Shown here one piece after another: positions 1 to 8,356 of a stretch of 64,000 nt of DNA (positions are counted from its first letter, which is position 1; the number at the start of each line of letters is the position of its first letter). The stretch is from positions 124,001-188,000 of the forward strand of contig NZ_BEGX01000004.1 in the NCBI RefSeq assembly GCF_002583555.1. Direction: 5' to 3'. Under the pieces are notes generated by a model, which saw only the letters and a list, made by a program, of their open reading frames with translations, had not been told where the DNA came from and made no database searches. Both the position numbers and the translations under genes were made by a program. The DNA is from Pseudonocardia sp. N23. GTDB lineage: Bacteria > Actinomycetota > Actinomycetes > Mycobacteriales > Pseudonocardiaceae.

Positions 1-1061
1 ACCCGCAGCTGGATGCCCTCGTCACCCGAGGCGATCGGGCCGGCTCCGGAGAGGATGCGCCCGATCTGGTCGATGACTGCGTACCCGACCTGCGACGGGT
101 TCTCCCCGACGTCCATCTTCACGACGTCGGCGTCCTGCATCATCTTCAGGACGAACGGCGTGCCGTTGAACGTCGAGATGTGGACCTTGCCGGTCGCGCC
201 CGCGAGCTGGATGCCGGGCACCACGAACTGGGACATGCTGTCGTAGAGCGGCATCACGTAGTTGATGGTCGGGTCGGACTGGATGGCCGACCGCGTGATG
301 TTCGTGATCTGCGTCGACCAGTCGGGCACCGACACGTTCTGGAACGTGGTCCTGCAGTTGGGGCAGTACTTCTTGAACTCGTCGTTGACCGCGTCGATCG
401 ACGCCGGGCTCCCGATGACCTCCTTCGACGTCAGCACCAGGACGTTGGCCGCGCAGTTGGTGTCCTTGACGATGAAGTCGACCGACAGCCGCGCGGCGAG
501 GTCGTAGGGCTGCGCGACGCGGGCGGTGACCTCGGGACCCATCGGCTGGGTGAGGTCCTCGTTGAGCACGGTGATGATCGGGATGCCCGCCGCCTTCGCA
601 GCCGCAGCCTGCGGCTGGAAGTAGGTCGGGCTGATGGTCCCGCCGGTCAGCGTGATCGCCGCGGGCTTCTGCGCGATCGCGGCGTTCATCCCCTGGATCC
701 ACTGGGTGCGGTCACCCTGGTTCGGGTAGTCGACGACCTTCATCCCGACCTTGCCCGCGGCCTCGGTCATCGAGGTCGTCAACGCCTGGGTGAACGGGTT
801 GGCGCTCGACTCCTGGATGTTGAAGATGGTCTTGCCCTCGGCCGCGCTCATGTCGACGGCCGGACCGGGATCGGTGTAGTCGGGGACGGCCGAGTACTTG
901 TCGAGTGCGGCGTTCACCTGGGTCAGGTCGCAGCTCGCGCCGCCCCCACCCGCCGCGGCGCTCGACCCGGAGTCGCCCGACGAACAGGCGGCCGCCAGGC
1001 CGAGCAGCAGTACGGCGGACGCCGTCGTAGCCACCCTTTTCATCGTCGTGCTGGAGAGCAT
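1..1061 (-). CDS. Sugar-type ABC transporter substrate-binding lipoprotein (3' part missing)
   Basis: This is the extracytoplasmic solute-binding component of an ABC importer. The N-terminus has a basic start, a hydrophobic stretch and a lipobox ending LAAAC, so it should be a membrane-anchored lipoprotein. A Ser/Gly-rich linker follows, then a periplasmic-binding fold of the ribose/sugar (Peripla_BP_4) type; segments such as NIQESSANPFTQAL and ITLTGGTISP are typical of that family. I chose the ATG at 1061 because GGAGGAG lies just upstream; an in-frame ATG at 1043 lacks a ribosome site at normal distance. The C-terminus and any permease or ATPase genes lie beyond the left edge. It is the third gene after the CoA transferase and isochorismatase-like gene, so it probably imports the substrate they process. 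The ligand cannot be read from the sequence; despite the family name it need not be a sugar. Confidence 0.88.
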   Translation of the reverse strand, partial: MLSSTTMKRVATTASAVLLLGLAAACSSGDSGSSAAAGGGGASCDLTQVNAALDKYSAVPDYTDPGPAVDMSAAEGKTIFNIQESSANPFTQALTTSMTEAAGKVGMKVVDYPNQGDRTQWIQGMNAAIAQKPAAITLTGGTISPTYFQPQAAAAKAAGIPIITVLNEDLTQPMGPEVTARVAQPYDLAARLSVDFIVKDTNCAANVLVLTSKEVIGSPASIDAVNDEFKKYCPNCRTTFQNVSVPDWSTQITNITRSAIQSDPTINYVMPLYDSMSQFVVPGIQLAGATGKVHISTFNGTPFVLKMMQDADVVKMDVGENPSQVGYAVIDQIGRILSGAGPIASGDEGIQLR

Positions 1062-1097
1062 CTCTCCTCCTTGAGAGCGCATGGTCCGACGGCCGGT

Positions 1098-1742
1098 CTA
1101 CCGGCCGCCGTCGGCGATGGACGCCAGGTACTTCTCCACCTCGTCCTGTGGCACCACGTCGGCGTACTTCGAACCGATGTCGAAGAGGTTCGCGCGGTGC
1201 GGCTCCTCGGCCCGGTCGAAGACGCACTCCTCGGGGACCACGACACGGAACCCGTAGGACACCGCGTCGATCACGCTCGCCCGGATGCATCCGGACGTCG
1301 AACATCCCGTCACGACGACAGTGTCGATCCCGCGTTGCACCAGGTACGACGTGAGGTGCGTACCGAAGAACGCGGACGGGAACTTCTTGACCAGCACCAG
1401 CTCATCGGGCTGCCGGCCGAGCTCTGGGTGGATCTCGACTGCCGCGGGGTCGTCGGTGCGCAGCTCGCGCAGTGCCGGGACCTTCGCCGCGAACGACGCG
1501 CCGTCCTCACCGGGTGCGTAGGCGATCGTCGTGAAGACGATCGGCAGCCCGGCAGCGCGGGCGTGGCCGAGCAGCCCGGCGATGTGCGGCACCGCGGGCG
1601 CGTCGTCGGCGCCGACGCCGTACGCGCTGGACGTGAACGCCCGCGACACGTCGACGACGAGCACCGCAGGCCGCGATCCCGTCCCGGCCGTCGCGCCGAT
1701 GCCGCGCTCCGCGTAGAAATCCCCGACCGCCTCGAAGCTCAT
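1098..1742 (-). CDS. Isochorismatase-family cysteine amidohydrolase
   Basis: A 214-residue cysteine hydrolase of the isochorismatase/N-carbamoylsarcosine amidase/maleamate amidase superfamily. The catalytic triad is visible: Asp31 in LVVDVSRAF, a lysine in VKKFPSAFFGT (Lys119/120), and Cys152 in GCSTSGCIRAS, the usual nucleophile motif with its preceding cis-peptide region. Length is normal. These enzymes usually hydrolyse an amide or carbamoyl C-N bond, and NicF (maleamate amidohydrolase) and N-carbamoylsarcosine amidase are known members. It lies 12 bases after the CoA transferase and ahead of the ABC binding protein on the same strand, so it is very likely co-transcribed. With the PuuE-like ring hydrolase upstream, a role in stepwise hydrolysis of a cyclic amide or imide is plausible, but the substrate is inference. 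Confidence 0.88.
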   Translation of the reverse strand: MSFEAVGDFYAERGIGATAGTGSRPAVLVVDVSRAFTSSAYGVGADDAPAVPHIAGLLGHARAAGLPIVFTTIAYAPGEDGASFAAKVPALRELRTDDPAAVEIHPELGRQPDELVLVKKFPSAFFGTHLTSYLVQRGIDTVVVTGCSTSGCIRASVIDAVSYGFRVVVPEECVFDRAEEPHRANLFDIGSKYADVVPQDEVEKYLASIADGGR

Positions 1743-1754
1743 GTGCCCCGCCCC

Positions 1755-2951
1755 TCAGATGACGCCGTCGGCCTCGAGGGCCGCCAGCTGCTCGTCGGTC
1801 ATGCCCAGCTGGTCGCGGTAGACCTCGAGGTTGCTCGACCCCTTCGGGGCACCGGCGTGGCGGACCTTCCCCGGGGTGTCGGACAGGATCGGGACCACGT
1901 TCTGCATGAGCACGTCGCCGAGGCCCTCGTGCGGGACCCGCACGATCGTCTCGCGCGCCAGGTACTGCGGGTCCTTGACGATGTCGGCCGCGGTGTACGC
2001 CGGCGCGATCGCCCCCTCGGCGGTCTCGAACTCCGCGAGCACCTCCTCGGCGGTGCGTTCGGCGATCCAGCCGCCGATCGCGTCGTCGAGCTCCTCGGTG
2101 TGGGCGATCCGACCGGGGTTGCCGGCGAACCACGGCTGTTCGGCGAGGTCGGGCCGCCCGACCAGCTTGACGACGCGGTCCGCGATCGACTGGGCCGTGG
2201 CCGACAGGGCGAGCCAGCGGCCGTCCTTGGTCTGGTAGGCGTTGCGCGGCGCGCTGTAGGGGGTGTGGTTGCCCGAGCGGCCGACGACCTCACCGGTCTT
2301 GTCGAACAGCATCGTCTGCGGGCCGAGCATCCAGAACATCGGTTCGTAGATCGACAGGTCGATGACCTGACCCTTGCCATTGCCACCGTGCTCACGCCAC
2401 CACAGCGCGAACATGATCGCGAAACAGCCGGTGAACCCCGCGATGCAGTCACCGAGGGCGAAGGGCGGCAGGGCAGGCGGCTTGTCGGGCCAGCCGTTGA
2501 TGTGGGCGAACCCCGACATCGCCTCGGCGAGCGTCCCGAACCCGGGCCGGTTGGAGTACGGGCCGGTCTGGCCGAACCCGGTGGTGCGCAGAATGATCAG
2601 GCCCGGGTTGATCTCGTGCAGGACCTCGGGGCCGAGCCCCCAGCGCTCGAGCGTGCCGGGACGGAAGTTCTCCACGAACACGTCGGCGTCGGCGATGATC
2701 TTCTTGAGGATGTCGCGGCCCTCGGGCACCGAGAGCTTGAGCGTCACGCACCGCTTGTTGCGCGACACCAGCGCCCAGAACAGCGACTCGCCGTCGACGT
2801 TCCAGCCCATCGACCGCAGGCTGTCGCCGCGCGGGTGCTCGACCTTGAGGACGTCGGCGCCGAAGTCGGCCAGCAGCGTCGCCGCGACGGGCCCGGCGAA
2901 GATCGACGCCGCGTCGACCACCTTGAGCCCCTGCAGGGGAAGGTCGCTCAT
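1755..2951 (-). CDS. CaiB/BaiF family III CoA transferase
   Basis: A 398-residue family III CoA transferase, which moves CoA between a donor thioester and an organic acid through an aspartyl-CoA intermediate. It begins with the typical LPLQGLKVVDAASIFAGP segment, followed by GADVLKVEHPRGD; the likely catalytic Asp168 sits in ALGDCIAG. Length and the C-terminal part (YRDQLGMTDEQLAALEADGVI) match the family. It is the first gene after a 106-base gap holding an operator-like site, and is followed closely by the isochorismatase-like gene, so it appears to open an operon. It probably activates or transfers CoA to the acid made by the neighbouring hydrolases. The acid is unknown; relatives include formyl-CoA, succinyl-CoA:mesaconate and carnitine CoA transferases. 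Confidence 0.92.
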   Translation of the reverse strand: MSDLPLQGLKVVDAASIFAGPVAATLLADFGADVLKVEHPRGDSLRSMGWNVDGESLFWALVSRNKRCVTLKLSVPEGRDILKKIIADADVFVENFRPGTLERWGLGPEVLHEINPGLIILRTTGFGQTGPYSNRPGFGTLAEAMSGFAHINGWPDKPPALPPFALGDCIAGFTGCFAIMFALWWREHGGNGKGQVIDLSIYEPMFWMLGPQTMLFDKTGEVVGRSGNHTPYSAPRNAYQTKDGRWLALSATAQSIADRVVKLVGRPDLAEQPWFAGNPGRIAHTEELDDAIGGWIAERTAEEVLAEFETAEGAIAPAYTAADIVKDPQYLARETIVRVPHEGLGDVLMQNVVPILSDTPGKVRHAGAPKGSSNLEVYRDQLGMTDEQLAALEADGVI

Positions 2952-3011
2952 GCCGTGCGGCTCCTCGTCGTCGGGTGTGAGTGCTGGTCGTGCCCCGGCG
3001 ACGGAGCCGAT

Positions 3012-3029
3012 ACAGAAAATATTCTATTA
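3012..3029. promoter_or_regulatory. Operator-like site upstream of the CoA transferase operon
   Basis: An AT-rich near-palindrome, ACAGAAAATATTCTAT, in an otherwise GC-rich gap, about 60-80 bases before the CoA transferase start. Its reverse complement agrees at 14 of 17 positions with the site at 4757-4773 before the GntR gene. Both sites are at a similar distance from their genes. It is best explained as a binding site of the adjacent GntR regulator; this is inference. Confidence 0.55.
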
Positions 3030-3057
3030 GGCCTGTGTGACAGGGCCTGCCGGGACC

Positions 3058-3999
3058 TCACGAGGCGCCCTGGTCGGGGTGGTTCTCGAGCCAGAAGCGC
3101 GCGATCTGCTCGCGGGTGGCGAACCAGACGTCGGACTGCTGCTGGGCGTGCTCGATGAACTCGCGCAACGCCGAGGTCCGCCCCGCCTGCCCCGCCCACC
3201 GGGGGTGCAGGCCGATCGACATCATCCGCGGGTGCCCGCCGCGACCCTCGCGCAGCAGCTCGTCGAAACCGCGGGCACAGACGTCGAAGAAGTCGGTCGG
3301 GCTGGCCATCCCGGGTGGCATCGCATACTTCACGTCGTTGTAGACCATCGTGTACGGCACCACGAGCTGGCGCTTGTCGCCGACGCTCGCGTAGTACGGC
3401 AGGTCGTCGTTGTAGGCGTCGGAGTCGTAGAGGAACCCGCCCTCCTCGACCAGCAGCTCACGGGTGTGCACGCTGGGTCCGTAGCGGCAGTACCAGCCGA
3501 CGGGCCGGGTGCCACAGGTCCGCTCGAAGGACGCGATGGCCTCGGCCATGTGCTCGCGCTCCTCCTCGCGGCTGAGCACCCACGGCTCCTCCCAGCGCCA
3601 GCCGTGGCTGCAGACCTCGTGCCCACCGGCGACGACGGCCTTGGCCAGCTCGGGGTTCTGCTCGAACGCGACGGCGGCGGCGTAGAAGGTCGTCGGCACG
3701 TCGTACTCGGCGAACAGGCGCAGCAACCGCCAGACACCCGCACGCGCCCCGTACTCGTAGATCGACTCGACGCACAGGTCCCGGTACTCCGCGGGCATGC
3801 CGTACGGGATCTCGCCGAGGCCCTCGTTGCGCGCGTCGCCCGCGGCCCAGGAGAGCTCGGAGCCCTCCTCCGCGTTCACCACGATGTTGACGGCGATCTT
3901 CGCCCCGCCCGGCCACTGCACGGCCGGGGGCGTCGCGCCGTAACCGATGAGATCGCGCCGGGGGCCGGGCACGTCGGCTTCGGTGAACTGCAGGGTCAT
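3058..3999 (-). CDS. Polysaccharide deacetylase-fold hydrolase, PuuE allantoinase/cyclic imidase-like
   Basis: A 313-residue protein of the carbohydrate esterase 4 (NodB) fold, in the branch containing PuuE-type allantoinase and cyclic imide hydrolases. Visible family marks are the N-terminal PRRDLIGYG, the stretch KIAVNIVVNAEEGSE, and GGHEVCSHGWRW at about residues 125-136, where NodB proteins have their His-containing motif 2. It has no signal peptide or transmembrane segment, so it is cytosolic; this favours small-molecule ring opening over cell-wall deacetylation. It follows the GntR gene by 24 bases on the same strand. Reading it together with the isochorismatase-like amidase and CoA transferase downstream, I infer hydrolysis of a cyclic ureide or imide. 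The precise substrate cannot be read. Confidence 0.82.
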   Translation of the reverse strand: MTLQFTEADVPGPRRDLIGYGATPPAVQWPGGAKIAVNIVVNAEEGSELSWAAGDARNEGLGEIPYGMPAEYRDLCVESIYEYGARAGVWRLLRLFAEYDVPTTFYAAAVAFEQNPELAKAVVAGGHEVCSHGWRWEEPWVLSREEEREHMAEAIASFERTCGTRPVGWYCRYGPSVHTRELLVEEGGFLYDSDAYNDDLPYYASVGDKRQLVVPYTMVYNDVKYAMPPGMASPTDFFDVCARGFDELLREGRGGHPRMMSIGLHPRWAGQAGRTSALREFIEHAQQQSDVWFATREQIARFWLENHPDQGAS

Positions 4000-4023
4000 C
4001 GGGTCCTCACTGCTCTGTGGGCG

Positions 4024-4686
4024 CTACTGCTCCGTCTCGCTCAGCTCCGGCTGCTCCGACGCCGACCCGGCCCGGATGTGCCGGAACATCGCGTCGGCAC
4101 CCGCCTGGGCGTCGCCGCGGCGCACGGCGTCCATGACCTCGTCGTGCTCGCGCATGCTGTCGGCCGTCCGCTGCTCGACGGCCCAGTTGGTCCGCCACGG
4201 GAAGACGTCCCACAGCCGTCCGGTGAAGTCCTGCAGCATGTCCGAGCCGGCGGCCTGGTAGATCGCCAGGTGCCAGGCGGAGTTGAGCTGGGCCATCCGC
4301 TTCCCCCGCCCGGCGCGACCGGCGGCGAGGAAGTTCTGGTGGATCGTCTGCAGCTCCCCCTGCAGCTCGTCGGTCATGTGCTCGATCGCCAGCCTGGTGG
4401 CCAGCGGCTCGAGCGCCATTCGCATTGCATACACATCGGACAACTTCTCGGGCGAATGCCGAGCCACCACGACGCCCCGGTGGGGCTCGTAGTGGACGAG
4501 CCGGTCCGCCTGCAGCAGGCGGAGCGCCTCGCGGATCGGGGTGGGGCTCATACCGAGCTCGGTCGCGAGCTCGTCGACCTGGAGGCGGTAACCCACCTCG
4601 AGCCGACCGCTGCGGATCCTCTCGCGCAGAACCCGCAGGGCCAGCTCCGACTTCGTCTGGTGTGTCGGAACCTCAGGATCGGTCAC
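4024..4686 (-). CDS. GntR-family transcriptional regulator, FadR/FCD subfamily
   Basis: A 220-residue regulator. A winged helix-turn-helix occupies roughly residues 10-75 (RIRSGRLEVGYRLQVDELATELGMSP and the TPIREALRLL recognition helix). An all-helical FCD ligand domain follows at about 85-210, with LNSAWHLAIYQAAGS and MREHDEVMDAVRRGD supplying the His/Asp residues that usually bind a metal and an organic-acid ligand. It leads a minus-strand unit with the deacetylase-fold gene. Sites of matching sequence occur before this gene (4757-4773) and before the CoA transferase (3012-3029), which suggests autoregulation and control of the whole cluster by a pathway acid. FCD regulators are commonly repressors released by a carboxylate; the ligand here is unknown. 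Confidence 0.93.
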   Translation of the reverse strand: MTDPEVPTHQTKSELALRVLRERIRSGRLEVGYRLQVDELATELGMSPTPIREALRLLQADRLVHYEPHRGVVVARHSPEKLSDVYAMRMALEPLATRLAIEHMTDELQGELQTIHQNFLAAGRAGRGKRMAQLNSAWHLAIYQAAGSDMLQDFTGRLWDVFPWRTNWAVEQRTADSMREHDEVMDAVRRGDAQAGADAMFRHIRAGSASEQPELSETEQ

Positions 4687-4756
4687 AGTGCAGATCTTGC
4701 AGGTAACGCAGGTGGTACCGGCTCACGGGAGTCCCCCTCCGACGCGCGCTGCAATG

Positions 4757-4773
4757 AATAGAAAATATCCTGT
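4757..4773. promoter_or_regulatory. Operator-like site upstream of the GntR gene
   Basis: The AT-rich sequence ATAGAAAATATCCTGTA lies about 70-87 bases before the GntR start. It agrees at 14 of 17 positions with the reverse complement of 3012-3029. The near-dyad AGAAAATATyCT core fits a GntR dimer. Autoregulation is inferred, not shown. Confidence 0.55.
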
Positions 4774-5000
4774 AGTCGGATTGCATGCAAGAGCTTCCCG
4801 CTGACCGCCCGCTGAGTGGCATCGGAGGCGGCTGCGCCGTCCGCTTCCCTGCCCAGGCGACCTCGAACATCGCGCCGGTACCCATGCCGGTGATCCACTC
4901 CGGGACCGCCTCGTAGCTCGTCCACACCAGCGGCTCGCCGTCGCCGCGAGGCCCGTGAGCCACGTCCGGATCTCCCCGCTCACCTGAGCGGACCCCCGGG

Positions 5001-5048
5001 CGCAACCTCACGGTCGTCGAGCCGCCTCCGGGCGACCGTGAGGTTGCG
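5001..5048. repeat. Hairpin with 16-bp perfect arms
   Basis: Arms 5001-5016 (CGCAACCTCACGGTCG) and 5033-5048 are exact reverse complements around a 16-base loop. It lies in the 442-base gap between the GntR promoter and the end of the IclR gene, next to a second, longer palindrome. It could be a REP-like intergenic element or a factor-independent terminator for the IclR gene read from the right. No thymidine run follows. Confidence 0.75.
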
Positions 5049-5092
5049 TCCGGCTCGGTGACCCATCCCCGGGCCGGCCCAGGTCAGGCCTC

Positions 5093-5132
5093 GTGAGTGG
5101 CGATGGTCGCCATGGCGACCATCGCCACTCAC
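5093..5132. repeat. 40-bp perfect palindrome at the end of the IclR gene
   Basis: Every base from 5093 to 5112 pairs with 5113-5132 (left half starts GTGAGTGGCGATGG, centre CCATGG). It overlaps the IclR stop codon, so as RNA it could form a 20-bp stem and act as a terminator on the minus strand. The same first 11 bases (GTGAGTGGCGA) recur just after the stop of the HyuB gene at 24922-24932, also at a gene end. Confidence 0.85.
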
Positions 5133-5902
5133 AGGGTCGTGGCCAGGGCGCGGGTGAGGCCGAGGGCGGCGGTGCGGACGGCGGGGGCCATCCGCTCGGG
5201 GTCGAAGCGGTTGACCCAGCCCGTGATCGAGAGGGCGGCGACGGCGTGGCCGTCGCCGTCGAGCACCGGCGCCGCGACGCAGGTGACGCCGATCCCGGAC
5301 TCCTCGCGCTCGTAGGCGACACCGCGCTCGTGGATGCGCTCCAGCTCGGCGGACAGCAGCCCTGGCGCGATGATCGTCCGCGGGGCGCGGCGGGTGAGGC
5401 CTGCACGCAGGACGTCGTCGAGGAGCTGCGGCAGCGCGAACGCGAGGATCGCCTTGCCGACGCCGGTGCAGTGCATCGGCATCCGCCCGCCCACCCGCGA
5501 CGGCACCGGCGGCCCGGCGCGGCCCTCCAGCTTCTGGACGTAGACGACCTCGGTGCCGTCGGGCGTCGCGAGGTGGATCGTCTCGTGGGTGGCCTCGAAC
5601 AGGTCGGCGAGGAACGGCGCGGCGGCCTCGCGCAGCCCCAGCTGGCGCGGCACCAGCTGGCCCAGCTCGAACAGCCGGATGCCGAGGCGGACCCCGCCGC
5701 CGGGGGTGCGCTCGACGACACGCCACTGCGCGAGCTCGGTCACAAGCCGGTGGATGGTCGCCTTCGCGACGCCGGTCCGGCGCACCAGCTCAGCCAGCGA
5801 GAGCTCGTCGTCGCCCAGCTCGAAGGCGGTCAGCACCGTGAGGGCGCGCCCGAGCACGGAGTTCGGGGCGTCGGGCGAGCCGTTCCGTTGAGTGGACCGC
5901 AT
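5129..5902 (-). CDS. IclR-family transcriptional regulator
   Basis: A 257-residue IclR regulator. The N-terminal winged helix covers roughly residues 15-75 ([38 protein letters not shown] is split here as a typical HTH), and the rest is the GAF-like effector domain, with [17 protein letters not shown] and a C-terminal [19 protein letters not shown] that are standard family segments. I start at the ATG at 5902; the reading frame continues upstream but would run into the divergent aldehyde dehydrogenase gene. Only 40 bases separate the two divergent starts, so the regulator very probably controls mhpF-mhpE, responding to an aromatic-pathway metabolite. Its stop codon lies within the 40-bp palindrome. 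Confidence 0.92.
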   Translation of the reverse strand: MRSTQRNGSPDAPNSVLGRALTVLTAFELGDDELSLAELVRRTGVAKATIHRLVTELAQWRVVERTPGGGVRLGIRLFELGQLVPRQLGLREAAAPFLADLFEATHETIHLATPDGTEVVYVQKLEGRAGPPVPSRVGGRMPMHCTGVGKAILAFALPQLLDDVLRAGLTRRAPRTIIAPGLLSAELERIHERGVAYEREESGIGVTCVAAPVLDGDGHAVAALSITGWVNRFDPERMAPAVRTAALGLTRALATTL

Positions 5903-5942
5903 GGCTTCCAGCCTGCGCCGTCCCGGTGCCATCGTCCAGCAC

Positions 5943-6848
5943 ATGGACACGCCCAAGGTGCCGGTCGCGATCGTCGGGCCCGGCCACATCGGCACCGACC
6001 TCCTGGTCAAGCTGCAGCGCAGCGACGTGCTCGACCTGCGCTACGTCGCCGGCATCGTCGAGTCCGAGGGTCTGACGCGGGCCCGGGAGGCCGGCGTCGA
6101 GGCCTCGGCCGGCGGGGTCGACTGGCTGCTCGCCCAGGACCCGCTGCCCCGCATCGTCTTCGAGGCGACGTCGGCGAAGGCGCACGCCGCCAACGCCCCC
6201 CGCTACGAGGCGGCCGGCATCCGCGCCGTCGACCTCACCCCGGCCCACCTGGGCCCGATGGTGTGCCCCGCGGTGAACGGGGACGCCCACCTCGACGCCA
6301 TGAACGTCTCCATGATCACCTGCGGCGGGCAGGCGACGATCCCGATGGTCGCGGCCGTGTCCCGGGTGACGCCCGTGCCGTACGCGGAGATCGTCGCGTC
6401 GATCTCGTCGCGCTCGGCCGGTCCGGGCACCCGCGCCAACATCGACGAGTTCACCCACACCACCGGCGGCGCGGTCGCCGAGGTCGGCGGCGCCGACCGC
6501 GGCAAAGCGATCATCGTCCTCAACCCGGTCGAGCCGCCGATGATCATGCGCGACACCGTCTACTGCATGATCGGTGCCGACGCCGACCGGGCCGCGATCA
6601 CCGCGTCGGTGCACGACATGGTCCTGCGGGTGCAGGAGTACGTCCCTGGCTACACGCTGCGCGCCGAGCCGCAGTTCGACGAGCCTGCCGACGAGTGGGG
6701 CGGACACGCCCGGGTGGCCGTCTTCCTGGAGGTCAAGGGCAACGGTGACCACCTGCCGCCCTACGCGGGCAACCTCGACATCATGACCGCGGCCGCGGCC
6801 CGCATCGGCGAGCTGATGGCACGCGCCGAGCTGGGGGTTCCGGCATGA
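5943..6848 (+). CDS. mhpF: Acetaldehyde dehydrogenase (acylating)
   Basis: A 301-residue acylating acetaldehyde dehydrogenase of the MhpF/DmpF type, converting acetaldehyde, NAD+ and CoA to acetyl-CoA. The NAD-binding loop is [10 protein letters not shown] (residues 11-20) and the catalytic cysteine is Cys127 in [17 protein letters not shown]-terminal residues include the family [14 protein letters not shown]. Its stop overlaps the start of the aldolase by four bases, and the two enzymes are known to form a channeling complex. It is transcribed divergently from the IclR gene. I take the ATG at 5943 over an upstream in-frame GTG at 5892, which would overlap the IclR gene. Confidence 0.96.
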   Translation: MDTPKVPVAIVGPGHIGTDLLVKLQRSDVLDLRYVAGIVESEGLTRAREAGVEASAGGVDWLLAQDPLPRIVFEATSAKAHAANAPRYEAAGIRAVDLTPAHLGPMVCPAVNGDAHLDAMNVSMITCGGQATIPMVAAVSRVTPVPYAEIVASISSRSAGPGTRANIDEFTHTTGGAVAEVGGADRGKAIIVLNPVEPPMIMRDTVYCMIGADADRAAITASVHDMVLRVQEYVPGYTLRAEPQFDEPADEWGGHARVAVFLEVKGNGDHLPPYAGNLDIMTAAAARIGELMARAELGVPA

Positions 6849-7876
6849 GGACCGCGCTGCGCAACGACGTCCGGATCATCGACACCACGCTGCGCGACGG
6901 CAGCCATGCGATGGCCCACCGCTTCACCGAGACGCAGGTCCGCGACACGGTCCGGGCCCTCGACGCCGCGGGTATCGAGTGGATCGAGGTGTCGCACGGC
7001 GACGGCGTCGGCGGCTCGTCGTTCAACTACGGGTTCTCCGGCACCGACGAGATGACGCTGATCGCCGCCGCCCGCGAGGAGGCCCGGACCGCGAAGATCG
7101 CCGTGCTGCTCGTGCCGGGCATCGGCACCGTCGACGACCTCAAGCGGGCCCACGACGCGGGTGCGGAGATGGTCCGGGTCGCGACGCACTGCACCGAGGC
7201 CGACGTGTCCCCGCAGCACTTCGCCGCGGCCCGCGACCTGGGCATGGAGACCGTCGGCTTCCTGATGATGGCCCACCGCACCGATCCGGCGAACCTCGCG
7301 AAACAGGCCCGGATCATGGTCGACGCCGGGTGCCAGTGCCCGTACGTCACCGACTCCGCGGGTGCGCTGCTGATGCACGAGGCGCGCGAGCGGTTCGAGG
7401 CCCTGCTCGCCGAGGTCGGCGACGAGGCGCTGGTCGGCTACCACGGACACCAGAACCTCTCGATGGGCGTCGCGAACTCGGTGATCGCCTACGAGACCGG
7501 CGTGCGGTCGATCGACGGGTCGCTGTGCGCGCTGGGTGCGGGCTCGGGCAACTCGCCGACCGAGGTGCTGGCGGCGGTGTTCGACCGGCTCGGCATCGAC
7601 GCGGGCGTCGACGCCGGCCTGCTGCTCGACGCGGCCGAGGACGTCGTCCGCCCGTACCTGAACCGGTGGCCGAAGATGGACCGCAACGCCGTCGTGCAGG
7701 GCTGGGCCGGGGTGTACTCGTCGTTCCTGCTGCACGCCGAACGTGCCGGCGAGCGTTACAAGGTCCCGGCGCACGAGATCCTGCGCCGCTGCGGCGAGCT
7801 GGGCTACGTCGGCGGCCAGGAGGACATGATCATCGACGTCGCGATCACGCTCGCGGCCGAGCGCGACGACGCCTGA
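6845..7876 (+). CDS. mhpE: 4-hydroxy-2-oxovalerate aldolase
   Basis: A 343-residue DRE-TIM aldolase that splits 4-hydroxy-2-oxopentanoate into pyruvate and acetaldehyde, the last step of meta-cleavage pathways. The signature [11 protein letters not shown] is at residues 11-21, the metal-binding [12 protein letters not shown] lies near residue 200, and [12 protein letters not shown] is present. The C-terminal helices that contact the dehydrogenase partner are also present ([13 protein letters not shown]). It is translationally coupled to mhpF. The usual third gene, 2-hydroxypenta-2,4-dienoate hydratase, is not adjacent, so the upper pathway must be encoded elsewhere. A strong hairpin follows at 7892-7932. 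Confidence 0.96.
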   Translation: MRTALRNDVRIIDTTLRDGSHAMAHRFTETQVRDTVRALDAAGIEWIEVSHGDGVGGSSFNYGFSGTDEMTLIAAAREEARTAKIAVLLVPGIGTVDDLKRAHDAGAEMVRVATHCTEADVSPQHFAAARDLGMETVGFLMMAHRTDPANLAKQARIMVDAGCQCPYVTDSAGALLMHEARERFEALLAEVGDEALVGYHGHQNLSMGVANSVIAYETGVRSIDGSLCALGAGSGNSPTEVLAAVFDRLGIDAGVDAGLLLDAAEDVVRPYLNRWPKMDRNAVVQGWAGVYSSFLLHAERAGERYKVPAHEILRRCGELGYVGGQEDMIIDVAITLAAERDDA

Positions 7877-7891
7877 CGCCGCCCGGCACGA

Positions 7892-7932
7892 CGACAGCCG
7901 CCGTGCCCCCGCCGGGGGTCCGGCGGCTGTCG
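7892..7932 (+). terminator. Strong hairpin terminator after mhpFE
   Basis: The arms CGACAGCCGCC (7892-7902) and GGCGGCTGTCG (7922-7932) pair perfectly, and the loop holds a further CCCCC/GGGGG stem. It starts 16 bases after the mhpE stop. No U-tract follows, as is common in actinomycete terminators. Confidence 0.75.
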
Positions 7933-8080
7933 GGCGTCCGCACCCGAGGCCCTGCCGCCGTGCGTCGACGACGAGCGGGACCGCACGGCGGCCGGGGCCC
8001 CACACGGTCCGCGGGTGATCTTCGCTGCTCAGAGGGCGTCCACACCGTCGCTCGGGCTGCACTGCGAGACAGCCGAGATC

Positions 8081-8356
8081 ATGACGGCGTACCAGAAGAT
8101 CGTCGAGGCCGACGACTCGCTGACCGGGCTGCGCGCCTACTCCACGTCGCGGCCGCCGCACTCCGAGGGGATGGCGTCTCGATCGCGTCGTACCTCGCGC
8201 ACGAGACCGGCCTGCCCAAGATCGACCTGCTGCACCTGAGCTCCGCCGAGTCCGTCGACGCCGCGCTGCGCATGGCCGGCGCCTTCCCGCACATCGACGT
8301 CCGCCGCGAGGTGACCATCGGCCACCTGCTCGCCGACGTCGACACCGCGGCGGGGC
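8081..8356 (+). pseudogene. Dihydropyrimidinase/hydantoinase fragment, frameshifted
   Basis: An internal piece of a dihydropyrimidinase-like amidohydrolase. The first frame gives TAYQKIVEADDSLTGLRAYSTSRPPHSEG; after a one-base shift near 8170 the next frame gives SIASYLAHETGLPKI, LLHLSSAESVDAALRMAG and VRREVTIGHLLADVDTA. These match the region around the carboxylated-lysine and metal-binding part of the family as I remember it. Both the N-terminal amidohydrolase half and the C-terminus are missing, and it runs directly into a fragment of a different gene. It is not functional. The call rests on recognising family segments, not on an alignment. Confidence 0.65.

Noticed and set aside
180..3158. 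992-codon plus-strand open frame opposite the CoA transferase and amidase genes
   Set aside because: It is an Arg/Asp/Val-rich antisense shadow of genuine minus-strand genes, as expected at this GC content.
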